Shown here: piece after piece, positions 17,238 through 27,110 of the stretch
How the letters are laid out: every line of letters starts with the position of its first letter
Numbering within the stretch: the stretch's first letter is position 1
Source of the DNA: Verrucomicrobiota bacterium
Lineage (GTDB): Bacteria; Verrucomicrobiota; Verrucomicrobiia; Chthoniobacterales; UBA10450
DNA: 38,489 nt
Assembly: GCA_003220005.1 (NCBI GenBank)
Contig: QHRD01000110.1
Location: forward strand, 1 to 38,489
Direction: 5' to 3'
Position numbers and translations under genes: made by a program
Notes under the pieces: model-generated
What the model saw: only the letters and a program-made list of their open reading frames with translations
The model's database searches: none
What the model was told of the DNA's origin: nothing

Positions 17238-19388
17238 TCATTCTGACTTCGTTATTCTTTTTGTTTTCAATTGCGCAAAGAGGAATGCGTAAATATCAGC
17301 CAATTGTTTGATGCGCTCGCTGAGCGCGGTGCCAATCCCGTGACCCGCGCTCGAGCTGGTTCGCAAAAGGATTGGATTTCCAGATTTGTTCGCTTCATCC
17401 AGGCGCGCGACCATCTTGCGCGAGTGATAAGGCGCGACTCGCCCATCGTTTGCGCCGGTCATCATTAGAACGGCAGGATATTTCGTCCCATCGACCACGT
17501 GATGATATGGCGAGTAGGCGTAAAGCGCCTTGAATTGCTCAGGATCTTTCACCGTGCCGAATTCGGTCACGTTGAATGCCCCGTTTGGCGCTAGCTCCAC
17601 TCGCAGCATATCGTAAATACCCACCTGGGAAACGACCGCCCGCATCAGATCGGGATGTTGCGTAATCATCGCGCCCATCAAAAGGCCGCCGTTGCTCCCG
17701 CCCTGCGTCGCCAGCTTTTCCGAACGCGTATAATTCTCTTTGATCAAGTATTCGGCGGCGGCCGCAAAATCATCGAACACGTTTTGCTTCTTCGTGAGGT
17801 TGCCGGCCTTGTGCCACTCTTCGCCGAACTCGCCGCCGCCACGAGTATTGGCTACCACATAGATGCCGCCGCGATCGAACCAAAGCCGCCGCGTAAAATC
17901 AAAATTTGGCGACAGGCTGATCCCGTAGCCGCCATATCCGTAAAGCACCGTGGGATTCTGGCTGTCTTGCTTCATTCCTTTTCCGAAAAGAATGTTGAGC
18001 GGAATTTTCGTGCCGTCCTTTGAGGTTGCGAACGCGCGCCTCACCTCGATGTCTCCGAATGAGACGGGCGATGTACTGCGGAGCGCCGTCTTGACTGGCT
18101 CTGTTTTTTCGTTTGCGCAACGGAACCAGGCGGCCGGCTCGGTGTAACTTACGTCGCGGAACAGGAACGACCCGTCTTCGAGCGCGAGCATTTCCTGCAC
18201 AGCGGAGACTTGCGGAATCGAGATGACCATTTCGTTTTTGCCATTCAGATCGAAACGCCGGATTTGAGAAGGACCGCCAAGCAAATCGGCTACGTAAAGC
18301 GCGTCAGTACTCGGGACGATTTGCTGGATCACCGCTTCCCCACTCGCAACGATCTCGGCCGCGTTCTGCAATTTCGGCACTTCGAGTGGCAGGCGCAGAA
18401 TTTTGCCACGCGGAGCGTCTGCGCGTGAAAGGAGGTAGAGCGCATTATCGCGACCCAGGCGCGCGACTTTTATCTGATCGCTGAACTGCGTGACCTGTTT
18501 CCAGGTTCCATCTGGCCCGAGCAGGTAATGTGCGAAGTCCCCGCCATCGCCGTTTGCGACCGTCGCAAGGATGTATTTGCCGTCATGCGAACCTTCGAGC
18601 GCGATCTCCGCAATCCGTGGAAAGTCTTTGCCGATTGAATACGTGTCCTCTGTGTCGGGCGCGCCGAGTTTGTGAAAATAAATCTGCTGATAAAAATTCA
18701 GATCAGCGTCAGGCCGCTCGCCTTTTCGGGGAAAGCGCGTGTAATAAACTCCCGTGTCATCGGCGTTCCAAGCCGCGCTGCCACCCGCAGTGGGATATTG
18801 GACATGCGCAATTGCGTCCGGCAGCGCTTTGCCAGTCGCGGTTTCGTAAAAGTGAAGTGTGCCATTTTCGCTGCCACCTTTGGAAAGCGATATAGCTATA
18901 CGTTTGCCATCCACTGACGGCACAAACCAATCGATCGTGGTCGTGCCGTTCGCGTCCAGCACGTTGGGATCAAGCACGACTTTCTCGGATTTGAGATCGT
19001 CGACCGACGCGAGCGCCACCAGCAGCGGCTGTTGTTTTGGTGGCTGGAATTTCATAGCAAACACAATTTCGGGCCGCGAGACGAGCGAAAAATAACTGGG
19101 CGAAGTTTTCGCGTACCACTCTGTTAATTGTTTCTCAACCGCTGCGCGGTCCGGCAACTTGTCGAGATATTGGCGGGTTCGTTGGTTCTGCGCGCCCGAC
19201 CACGCTTTCACCTGCGGGTCATTATCTTCTTCGAGCCATTGATACAGATCCTCCACAGTCACGCCCTGATAGGTCGTGGCGACAGGTTTCTTCGGAGTCT
19301 TTGGGGCCGAGTCGGCAGCCGGCAGATCACTCACGACAAGTCCACCCGCGAACAAGCCAGCAACAAACAGCAAACGATTCGCTTTCAT
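17238..19388 (-). CDS. Prolyl oligopeptidase (S9A family), secreted
   Basis: NPTVLYGYGGYGISL...VVANTRGGGEFGEEWHKAG...ATQGGSNGGLLMGA...SSAGHGIGT; signal peptide from Met at 19388. Confidence 0.95.
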   Translation of the reverse strand: MKANRLLFVAGLFAGGLVVSDLPAADSAPKTPKKPVATTYQGVTVEDLYQWLEEDNDPQVKAWSGAQNQRTRQYLDKLPDRAAVEKQLTEWYAKTSPSYFSLVSRPEIVFAMKFQPPKQQPLLVALASVDDLKSEKVVLDPNVLDANGTTTIDWFVPSVDGKRIAISLSKGGSENGTLHFYETATGKALPDAIAHVQYPTAGGSAAWNADDTGVYYTRFPRKGERPDADLNFYQQIYFHKLGAPDTEDTYSIGKDFPRIAEIALEGSHDGKYILATVANGDGGDFAHYLLGPDGTWKQVTQFSDQIKVARLGRDNALYLLSRADAPRGKILRLPLEVPKLQNAAEIVASGEAVIQQIVPSTDALYVADLLGGPSQIRRFDLNGKNEMVISIPQVSAVQEMLALEDGSFLFRDVSYTEPAAWFRCANEKTEPVKTALRSTSPVSFGDIEVRRAFATSKDGTKIPLNILFGKGMKQDSQNPTVLYGYGGYGISLSPNFDFTRRLWFDRGGIYVVANTRGGGEFGEEWHKAGNLTKKQNVFDDFAAAAEYLIKENYTRSEKLATQGGSNGGLLMGAMITQHPDLMRAVVSQVGIYDMLRVELAPNGAFNVTEFGTVKDPEQFKALYAYSPYHHVVDGTKYPAVLMMTGANDGRVAPYHSRKMVARLDEANKSGNPILLRTSSSAGHGIGTALSERIKQLADIYAFLFAQLKTKRITKSE

Positions 19389-19434
19389 GAGTCTGAGAAA
19401 AGACCAGGCCGCGTCAGTTGCAAGATCGATTTTG

Positions 19435-20151
19435 CTAACGGCTAGCTGATACCGATGATGGCGGAGCCGCCACGGCATATTTTGGATCTTTGACCTGTTT
19501 GCGAATGGCTGCGAAGAGCCTGCTTATTCCCGTCAGGCTGACATGATTTGCAATGAATGATGGGAGAGGCCCGCCAGTGTCACTGTAGATGAAATAAGTG
19601 GCGCGAGTCTTGATTGCGCCATCGGGCTCAAGCAGCCATGTGCCCTCGCAAATTTTGACACGTACTACCCCTTTTGTTTCTGGCGGCCCGAGTTCATTCG
19701 CCGGGAACCATTGACTCATAAAGACCCGGCCATCAGAGGCAGGCCATGACCTCTTCCAGACGCGCAATGTGTAATCACGATCGGCGCAAATTTTCGGCGA
19801 GAGCCGCTGATAACCAATCATGGAATCGCCATCCCGTTTGATCAATCGGGTCTCAGTCATGAAAGGCATGAACTTTGGATAATTCTGGAAGTCATCGATC
19901 ACCGCACAAACGGCGTAGGTGGGCGCGTCAATCGCGCCTACAGCTTTAAACTCCTTGAGCGGCGAACCCTGGCGCAGGCGGCTATAGATCGCGAGATTGT
20001 TTTCGCGACCGCCGGCCAGTTTCCACCCCTCGTCGCTCGAGTCTACCGCAGCGAACACCGTGGGAGAACCGGCCAAAAAGATCGACATCAGACCGCGAAA
20101 AATTCGCTGGTGCACCGCGCGATGATACATGATTCCAGCCCCGAGCGCCAC
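19435..20151 (-). CDS. START/SRPBCC-like domain protein
   Basis: GAIDAPTYAVCAVIDDFQNYPKFMPFMTETRLI...ICADRDYTLRVWKRSW. Confidence 0.75.
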   Translation of the reverse strand: MALGAGIMYHRAVHQRIFRGLMSIFLAGSPTVFAAVDSSDEGWKLAGGRENNLAIYSRLRQGSPLKEFKAVGAIDAPTYAVCAVIDDFQNYPKFMPFMTETRLIKRDGDSMIGYQRLSPKICADRDYTLRVWKRSWPASDGRVFMSQWFPANELGPPETKGVVRVKICEGTWLLEPDGAIKTRATYFIYSDTGGPLPSFIANHVSLTGISRLFAAIRKQVKDPKYAVAAPPSSVSASR

Positions 20152-20254
20152 AGCAGCCTGCCGGCTTTAAAAATCTCTGCACACCTGAGGTCGGGAGAAA
20201 TTCTTTGAATCTCAGTGCACTCTGCGTTCTCTGCGGTTAATTGATTCTGCAAAT

Positions 20255-21682
20255 ATGGACCTTCAGCCCACGGTTTTGATCGTTGATGACGAGAAGCATA
20301 CGCGCGACGGGCTCCGCACTTTGCTTGAGGACAATTACGACGTTTATGTAGCCGGGGACATCGCGGGGGCGATGGACGTACTCGAGCGCGAGCAAATCGA
20401 CGTCCTCCTCACGGATCTCCGCCTCGGCAGCGAAGATGGAATGGCCTTGATCGATCGCGCGCTGAAAATGCCGCGTCCACCGATCTGCATCATGATGACC
20501 GCTTACGGCTCTGTCGATGTCGCAGTCGAAGCGATGAAGCGCGGCGCGTACGATTTCGTGACCAAACCGCTCAACCTCGACAAAGTCGAAATGCTAATCG
20601 CGCGCGCCGTGCAAGGCCGCAAACTCGAGCAGGAAAATCGCGCGCTGCGGGAGCAGGTGGACGAACGCTACGGTCTCGAAAACCTCTGGGGCGACTCAGC
20701 GGCGTTGCATGAAGTGCTCGATACAATCCGGCAGGTCGCGCCTTCTTCGGCGAATGTGCTGATCGAAGGCGAAAGCGGCACAGGCAAAGAACTCGCTGCG
20801 CACGCCATTCATAATTTGAGCCGTCGCAACAAAGCGAAATTCGTGGTCGTCCATTGCGCGGCGCTCTCACCGCAACTTCTCGAGAGCGAATTGTTCGGTC
20901 ACGAGAAAGGCGCCTTCACTGGGGCGCACGAACGGCGCATCGGACGGTTCGAGCAGGCCAGCGGCGGCACGCTCTTTCTCGATGAGGTGTCGGAAATCGA
21001 TCCCAGCACGCAGGTTAAATTGCTGCGCGTGATCAGCGAGGAACGCGCGTTCGAACGGGTGGGTGGCAACCAAACGTTGCGAGCTGACGTACGGCTGATC
21101 GCAGCCACAAACAAAAATCTCGAGCAACTGGTACGCGAGGGAAAATTCCGTGACGATCTCTTCTTCCGGCTCAACGTGGTGCGGATCACCATGCCGCCGT
21201 TGCGTGAACGAAAAGAAGATATCCCGATTCTAATCCGCGGATTTCTTCGCCACTTCTCCAAGGAAAACAACAAGCCCCTCCTCGATCTGACGCCGGACGC
21301 GATGGACGCGCTACTGACTTACAATTGGCCGGGGAACATTCGCGAGCTGCGCACCGCCATTGAGCACGGCGTCGTCATGGCAACGGGGAAACAGATTACA
21401 TTACGCGATCTGCCGATCGCTGTGCGCCTAGCAGCCAGTTCCGCAGTCGCGGGATTGCCCGGCGGGGTTTCAGCGACTGAGGCCTTCGGCGAAAAAACCA
21501 GCCCGCTCGACCTGCACGAGACGGAAAAGAAATTGATCGCCCAGGCGCTTGCAGCGACAAACGGCAACATCACCGCCGCGGCTAAGAAACTCGGCATCAG
21601 CCGCCGCACGCTCCATCGAAAGATCAACCAAATGAATTTAGACAAAAAGTCAGTCGAAGCTGCGGACGCGAAATCGACCTAA
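20255..21682 (+). CDS. Sigma-54-dependent response regulator (NtrC family)
   Basis: Receiver VLIVDDEKHTRDGL; AAA+ GESGTGKELAA, ELFGHEKGAFTGAHE; C-terminal Fis-type HTH NITAAAKKLGISRRTLHRKI. Confidence 0.97.
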   Translation: MDLQPTVLIVDDEKHTRDGLRTLLEDNYDVYVAGDIAGAMDVLEREQIDVLLTDLRLGSEDGMALIDRALKMPRPPICIMMTAYGSVDVAVEAMKRGAYDFVTKPLNLDKVEMLIARAVQGRKLEQENRALREQVDERYGLENLWGDSAALHEVLDTIRQVAPSSANVLIEGESGTGKELAAHAIHNLSRRNKAKFVVVHCAALSPQLLESELFGHEKGAFTGAHERRIGRFEQASGGTLFLDEVSEIDPSTQVKLLRVISEERAFERVGGNQTLRADVRLIAATNKNLEQLVREGKFRDDLFFRLNVVRITMPPLRERKEDIPILIRGFLRHFSKENNKPLLDLTPDAMDALLTYNWPGNIRELRTAIEHGVVMATGKQITLRDLPIAVRLAASSAVAGLPGGVSATEAFGEKTSPLDLHETEKKLIAQALAATNGNITAAAKKLGISRRTLHRKINQMNLDKKSVEAADAKST

Positions 21683-21727
21683 AAGTTTCCCGTTTACGAA
21701 TTAACGTTGCCGCGTTTGAATTAGGCC

Positions 21728-23113
21728 GTGACCGAACAGAGGAGAATTTTTGGAACCGACGGCGTGCGCGGCGTCGCGAACGTTGAGCCAGTCACCGCTG
21801 AGACGGCGCTTAAACTCGGTCGGGCGGCGGCGTATGTGTTCGCGCAAATGAATCCGCGCAGAACGCCTGCGGGCGCGCGTCCGAAAATCGTTCTCGGCAA
21901 GGATACACGCCTTTCCGGTTACATGTTGGAAAACGCGCTCGTTGCCGGGATCACGTCACTTGGAGTCGATGTTCTTGTCATCGGACCGTTGCCTACGCCC
22001 GGTGTTGCTTACATCACACGTTCCCTGCGAGCCGATGCCGGCATCGTGCTTTCGGCCTCGCATAATGCTTATCAGGACAACGGCATCAAATTTTTCCGGC
22101 ACGACGGTTACAAGCTGGACGATCAGATCGAGGAAAAAATCGAGCAGCTGGTTTTCAGCGGCGAGATCGATTCCATCCGGCCGACTGCGAACAAAATCGG
22201 ACGCGCCACGCGAATTGATGACGCGCTCGGTCGCTACGTGGAATTTGCCAAGGCAAGTTTCCCGCGCGGCATGTCGCTTGAAGAGATGCGCGTCGCCGTC
22301 GATGTCGCGAATGGCGCAGCCTACAAATCGACCCCTTGTGTTTTGCGTGAATTGGGCGCGGATGTCGCTGTTGCGCACAACCAGCCGAACGGCATGAATA
22401 TCAACGACGGTTGCGGCAGCATGCATCCGGAAGAGATCCAGCGCATCGTGCAGGTAAACGGCGCGGACGTTGGCATTGCGCACGACGGCGATGCCGACCG
22501 CGTTCTTCTTTGCGACGAGGACGGCGAGATTGTGGATGGCGATGAGATTCTTGCTATTGCGGCTTTGGATCTTTTGGAGGCTGGCCGGCTTGAGCAAAAC
22601 ACGGTCGTCGCCACCGTAATGAGCAATTTTGGCCTGGATGAAACGATCGACGCGCGTGGCGGAAAGGTAGTGCGGACAAAAGTCGGCGACCGCTATGTTC
22701 TTGAAGAAATGATGGAGCAAAAACTGAATCTTGGCGGCGAACAAAGCGGTCACGTCATCTTCCGTGATTTCACCACCACCGGCGATGGCATCATCACCGC
22801 GCTACAGGTTTTGCGGATCATGCACAAGAGTGGCCAGCCGTTAAGTAAATTGAAGCGGTGCTTGCAAAAATATCCTCAGGTCCAGCGCAATTTAGTCGTA
22901 AAAGAAAAGCGTCCGCTGGCGGAGCTGTCCGCGGTGATGAAGCTGGTAAGCGAGACGGAGAAAGAACTATCGGGCAAGGGCAGGGTTCTCCTGCGTTATT
23001 CGGGAACGGAGCCAAAAATCCGTCTACTCATTGAGGGGCGCGAGTCGGATAAGATTGACAAGCAGGCTGACCGAATCGCGGAGGCGATTCAAAGCGCGAT
23101 CGGAACGGATTAA
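21728..23113 (+). CDS. glmM: Phosphoglucosamine mutase
   Basis: FGTDGVRGVAN, GIVLSASHNAYQDNGIKFF, DGDADRVLLCDEDG, RYSGTEPKIRLLIEG; GTG start. Confidence 0.96.
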   Translation: MTEQRRIFGTDGVRGVANVEPVTAETALKLGRAAAYVFAQMNPRRTPAGARPKIVLGKDTRLSGYMLENALVAGITSLGVDVLVIGPLPTPGVAYITRSLRADAGIVLSASHNAYQDNGIKFFRHDGYKLDDQIEEKIEQLVFSGEIDSIRPTANKIGRATRIDDALGRYVEFAKASFPRGMSLEEMRVAVDVANGAAYKSTPCVLRELGADVAVAHNQPNGMNINDGCGSMHPEEIQRIVQVNGADVGIAHDGDADRVLLCDEDGEIVDGDEILAIAALDLLEAGRLEQNTVVATVMSNFGLDETIDARGGKVVRTKVGDRYVLEEMMEQKLNLGGEQSGHVIFRDFTTTGDGIITALQVLRIMHKSGQPLSKLKRCLQKYPQVQRNLVVKEKRPLAELSAVMKLVSETEKELSGKGRVLLRYSGTEPKIRLLIEGRESDKIDKQADRIAEAIQSAIGTD

Positions 23114-23174
23114 TCACCCCAGAGATCACAGAGGCACCGAAAATCTATTTGAAACTCCGTGTCCTCTGTGGTGA
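23114..23174. repeat. Intergenic inverted repeat
   Basis: TCACCCCAGAGATCACAGAGG...CCTCTGTGGTGA. Confidence 0.6.
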
Positions 23175-23195
23175 ATCTTTTCGAGAACTTCATCC

Positions 23196-23825
23196 ATGAG
23201 TCTGACTCACGTTATCGAGGCGCTGTTATTTAGCGCGCAGAAGCCGCTCTCAATCCGTGAAATAGTCACGGCAATCAAGAACGCAGAGGGCGATCCCGCA
23301 GGCGCGGGACCTAACGAGTTCTCGCGCGTACGTGAAGCTGAAGTCGCCGCGGCTCTCGAACAATTGAAGATCGACTACATCGGGCAGGAACGCGCGTTTC
23401 AATTGACCGAAAAGGCGGAGGGCTGGCAGTTCGCGACCGATCCGAGGTTTGCGCAGTGGGTCCGTCAGCTTTTCCCCGCGGCAAAGCCGGCACGTTTGAG
23501 TGCGCCCGCTTTGGAAACGCTGGCGATCATTGCCTATCGTCAGCCCATAACGCGCGCTGATGTCGAAGCAGTTCGCGGCGTGAACATCGATGGCGTGCTG
23601 CAAACATTAATGGAGCGCGGCCTGGTTAAAATCGCTGGACGCGCCGAAATTCCCGGACGTCCGCTTCTCTATGAGACGACACAGTTTTTTCTCGATCACT
23701 TCGGGCTGCGCAATCTCGATGAATTGCCAAACGTCGAAGAACTCCGGAAACGTGATCTGCCGAGCGCGCGCTCTGTAGCCGGTCCGGCAGGATCAGCGAC
23801 TCCGACCGAAACGCAGGATTCGTAA
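23196..23825 (+). CDS. scpB: Segregation and condensation protein B
   Basis: VIEALLFSAQKPLSIREI...LETLAIIAYRQPITRADVEAVRGVNIDGVLQTLMERGLVKIAGRAEIPGRPLLYETT. Confidence 0.96.
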   Translation: MSLTHVIEALLFSAQKPLSIREIVTAIKNAEGDPAGAGPNEFSRVREAEVAAALEQLKIDYIGQERAFQLTEKAEGWQFATDPRFAQWVRQLFPAAKPARLSAPALETLAIIAYRQPITRADVEAVRGVNIDGVLQTLMERGLVKIAGRAEIPGRPLLYETTQFFLDHFGLRNLDELPNVEELRKRDLPSARSVAGPAGSATPTETQDS

Positions 23826-23829
23826 TTCT

Positions 23830-23910
23830 TGTAGCCGTCGCCCTGTGGGCGACGCCATCCACGCATGAATGGTTCGTCATGGATTCGCTTCGCGCAGCGA
23901 AGCGGCTACA
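23830..23910. repeat. TGTAGCC double-hairpin element, copy D
   Basis: TGTAGCC-GTCGCCCtgtGGGCGAC-...-CGCTTCGCgcaGCGAAGCG-GCTACA. Confidence 0.75.
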
Positions 23911-24923
23911 GTGGATTGTTTCTTGTCACACTCGCCACATCGCCTTCCGCTCTTGGCGAAATCCGTTCAGCAGATTGCGCACGCGCAGCAAAATATTCTG
24001 AGAGTAAACGCGGAGCCTCCGTACTGGTCATGCAAAATGGCCGCACAATTTTTGAGCACTATGCGAATGACGGATCGGCTGGCGGCAGATGGCCGATCTT
24101 CAGCGGCACAAAAAGTTTTTGGGGGATCGCCGCGTTGGCAGCGGTACGCGATGGATTGTTCAAACTCGATGATCCCGTCGCAGACACGATTACCGAGTGG
24201 AAGAGCGACCCGCGCAAATCGCAGATTACGATTCGCCAATTGCTCAGCCAAACCGACGGCATTGAAGGCGCCTCGTTGCTTCAACGCGCATCGATTCGGG
24301 ACCGAAACGCCATGGCAATTCGATTGCCAGTTGTTGCTGAACCCGGCACGGCGTTCATTTATGGTCCGAGTCATCTTCAGATTTTTTGCGAGCTGTTGCG
24401 CCGGAAACTGGGAGGCCGCAGCACCATCGCATACTTCGAGGGACACGTATCCAGCCGGCTTGGGCTTGGCCGCCTCAACTACAAAAAAGATTCTCTCGGC
24501 AATCCGCTACCGGCGACAGGATTTGAGTTGACTGCACGGGAATGGGCGCGACTCGGCGAGCTTGTGCTGGGCAACGGCAATTACCGCTGGCGGCGAATTG
24601 TGCCCGCAACTTTGTTGCACGAGGCGTTAGCTGGCTCCCAGACGAACCCATCATACGGTCTGACATTCTGGCTAAACTCGCAGGCGGCAAATGGTCGCGA
24701 GGTGGACATGGAACGAACGCTCGATTTGCCCTGGCAGAATGTGCAATGGACAGGTGTTTGCATCTGCAAGGATGCGCCGGCGGACATGGTGGTCGCTCTT
24801 GGCTCGCACTATCAGCGCTTGTTCATTATTCCATCGCTGAAGGCGATCATTGTGCGACAGGGATCGGAGGCGAAATTTTCGGATGCGCATTTCCTGCGGC
24901 TCGTGCTTGGCCGTGGCCAATGA
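23865..24923 (+). CDS. Serine hydrolase, class C beta-lactamase-like
   Basis: SGTKSFWGIAALAAV (SxxK), QLLSQTDGIEG, FIYGPSHLQIFCELL; a TTG start at 23916 before MFLVTLATSPSALG-type signal is also possible. Confidence 0.8.
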   Translation: MNGSSWIRFAQRSGYSGLFLVTLATSPSALGEIRSADCARAAKYSESKRGASVLVMQNGRTIFEHYANDGSAGGRWPIFSGTKSFWGIAALAAVRDGLFKLDDPVADTITEWKSDPRKSQITIRQLLSQTDGIEGASLLQRASIRDRNAMAIRLPVVAEPGTAFIYGPSHLQIFCELLRRKLGGRSTIAYFEGHVSSRLGLGRLNYKKDSLGNPLPATGFELTAREWARLGELVLGNGNYRWRRIVPATLLHEALAGSQTNPSYGLTFWLNSQAANGREVDMERTLDLPWQNVQWTGVCICKDAPADMVVALGSHYQRLFIIPSLKAIIVRQGSEAKFSDAHFLRLVLGRGQ

Positions 24924-25044
24924 TCCGCGACAGGTTTGACTTGCCGGCTCGTCTGGCAAACGATCAGGCCATTATGAAACACAGTCGCATCGCAGGTTAC
25001 TCCAATCGTGGAAAAATAATCGCTCAGCATTATCGAAATTCCTT

Positions 25045-25707
25045 ATGAACAAATTCGCTTTCGGTTGCGTCGTTGTGCTCTTGATTCTGCTCTTCTTCGT
25101 CGTCATTGCGGCTCTGGGGTTAGCCGGCAGTTACAATCGCCTGGTCCGGTTGCAGCAAGCTGTCGATCAAAGCTGGGCGCAGGTGCAAAACGTCTATCAG
25201 CGGCGCGCAGATTTGATTCCGAATCTTGTGAATACAGTTTCCGGCGCAGCAAATTTCGAGAAGTCCACGCTCGTGGAAGTGACAAATGCGCGCGCAAGTG
25301 TTGGCCGCGTCCAAACACAGATCGATCCGAACAAAGCGCCGACAGACGCAGCGCAACTTGAGAAGTTCCAGACTGCGCAAGGGGAGTTGAGCAACGCGCT
25401 GTCGCGCCTACTGGTTGTGGTAGAGCGCTATCCGGAGTTAAAGGCGAACCAGAATTTTCTCAGTTTGCAGGCGCAACTGGAAGGGACCGAGAACCGAATC
25501 TCCGTCGAACGCGGGAATTTCAACAAGACGGTGCAAGACTACAACGTGGCGGTGCGCAGTTTCCCAACGAATTTCGTCGCCGGCCCGCTCGGGTTTTCAC
25601 CAAGACCATTCTTCACCGCGCAGCCGGGCGCGGAGAAACCGCCGCCAGTGCAGTTTAATTTTGGCACGCCAGCTCCAGCGGCGCCTGTAGCGACGGCGTC
25701 CCCGTGA
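25045..25707 (+). CDS. LemA family protein
   Basis: YNRLVRLQQAVDQSWAQVQNVYQRRADLIPNLVNTV...YPELKANQNFLSLQAQLEGTENRI. Confidence 0.96.
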   Translation: MNKFAFGCVVVLLILLFFVVIAALGLAGSYNRLVRLQQAVDQSWAQVQNVYQRRADLIPNLVNTVSGAANFEKSTLVEVTNARASVGRVQTQIDPNKAPTDAAQLEKFQTAQGELSNALSRLLVVVERYPELKANQNFLSLQAQLEGTENRISVERGNFNKTVQDYNVAVRSFPTNFVAGPLGFSPRPFFTAQPGAEKPPPVQFNFGTPAPAAPVATASP

Positions 25708-25751
25708 AGACCGTGAAGCAGGCAATCCTGCCTGCCAAGGCTGCAAGTAAG

Positions 25752-26510
25752 ATGCAAACAAGATTGTCTGCATCACTGGTCGCGCTTGCGTTTATCGTCG
25801 CGATGACCGCGCAAGCCGCGGAAGTGATTCCGCCGAAGCCCGATCGTTACTTCAATGATTATGTGGGCGTTGTTTCAAAGGAAGCCGCCCAGCGATTCAA
25901 CGAGCAACTCGCGCAATTTGAGCGGGAAACTGGTGATCAAGTTGTGGTCGCGGTTTTTCCGAAAATGCAAAGTGATTCGGATATCGCTGACTACACCCAG
26001 CGCGTGGCACAGACCTGGGGCGTCGGCCAGAAGGAGCGCCGCAATGGTGTTGTCCTTTTCGTCTTTGTGCAGGATCGCAAGGCGTCAATCCAAGTAGGGT
26101 ATGGCCTCGAAGGCGCGCTGTCAGATATCATCGCCTACGACATCCGGGCGAACCACATTTCGCCGTACTTCAAAAATGGTGATTACGAAGGAGGTCTCGC
26201 CACCGGGATTGATCTGATCTGCAAAGCGATTCGTGGCGAGTATAAAGGATCTGGGAAAACGGTCACTGAACAACGCCGTGGGACCGGCGGTTTAGGGGTG
26301 TTGCCCTTTATCATCTTTGTCATTGTGCTGATCGTGATTTCGCGAATGATGCGGCGACTCGGCGGCTACGGCTACTCATCGAGTCGCGGTGGTCCAGTTT
26401 TTTTGCCGATCGGTGGCGGCGGATGGTCGTCGGGCGGCGGTGGCGGATTTAGTGGGTTCAGCGGCGGCGGCGGCAGTTTTGGCGGTGGCGGTTCTAGCGG
26501 GAGTTGGTAG
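25752..26510 (+). CDS. TPM-domain (YgcG-like) protein with Gly-rich C-terminus
   Basis: YFNDYVGVVSKEAAQRFNEQLAQFERETGDQVVVAVFP...IQVGYGLEGALSD; GGGGFSGFSGGGGSFGGGGSSGSW; start moved from 25704 to the Met before the signal peptide. Confidence 0.9.
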   Translation: MQTRLSASLVALAFIVAMTAQAAEVIPPKPDRYFNDYVGVVSKEAAQRFNEQLAQFERETGDQVVVAVFPKMQSDSDIADYTQRVAQTWGVGQKERRNGVVLFVFVQDRKASIQVGYGLEGALSDIIAYDIRANHISPYFKNGDYEGGLATGIDLICKAIRGEYKGSGKTVTEQRRGTGGLGVLPFIIFVIVLIVISRMMRRLGGYGYSSSRGGPVFLPIGGGGWSSGGGGGFSGFSGGGGSFGGGGSSGSW

Positions 26511-26514
26511 ATAA

Positions 26515-26964
26515 ATGCGAACGCGAGAATTTCTCAGCAAAGTCGAGCATGACCGAATCGTAGCCGCGATTCGTGATGCTGAATCAAAAACTTCCGGCGA
26601 GATTCGCGTTTTCATTCAGCGCGGGAAATTGACCGCCGACCCGCTAGTCGCCGCGCAGAAAAAGTTTCGTCACCTGCGTATGCATAGGACACGCGCGCGC
26701 AATGCGGTGCTGATTTTCGTGGCGCCACGTGTGCACAAGTTTGCCGTAGTCGGCGACAAAGCGATTCATGAGAAATGCGGCGACGAATTCTGGCAACGCA
26801 TTGTGAACGGAATGCGGGTGCATTTTCAAAATGAGAAGTTTAATGATGCGCTAGTCGAGGCGATTAACGAAATCGGCAGCAGGCTGGCTGCACACTTTCC
26901 GCGAAAGTTTGCGTCCACGAACGAACTGCCTGATGACGTGGTCGAGCAGCGACCTTTCGATTAA
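26515..26964 (+). CDS. TPM-domain protein
   Basis: IVAAIRDAESKTSGEIRVFIQRG...AVLIFVAPRVHKFAVVGDKAIHEKCGDEFW. Confidence 0.85.
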   Translation: MRTREFLSKVEHDRIVAAIRDAESKTSGEIRVFIQRGKLTADPLVAAQKKFRHLRMHRTRARNAVLIFVAPRVHKFAVVGDKAIHEKCGDEFWQRIVNGMRVHFQNEKFNDALVEAINEIGSRLAAHFPRKFASTNELPDDVVEQRPFD

Positions 26965-27110
26965 CACCTGCCTTCAGGCAGGTGCTTCCGCAGAATGTAG
27001 CCACCCAGCCGTTTCAACCGCTTCGGAATCGCTGCACATCGACCAAGCCGTTGAAACGGCTTTCACTGACGTCGGCTTGATAACACCGGCCTGAAGGCGC
27101 GGTGTTAATA
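26965..27110. repeat. Cluster of nested inverted repeats
   Basis: CACCTGCCttcaGGCAGGTG; AGCCGTTTCAAC...GTTGAAACGGCT; AACACC...GGTGTT. Confidence 0.65.

Noticed and set aside
21728-23113. GlmM SASHNA instead of the usual SASHNP as a functional change
   Set aside because: The catalytic serine and neighbouring residues are intact; a Pro to Ala variant after the motif is not strong evidence of altered function.
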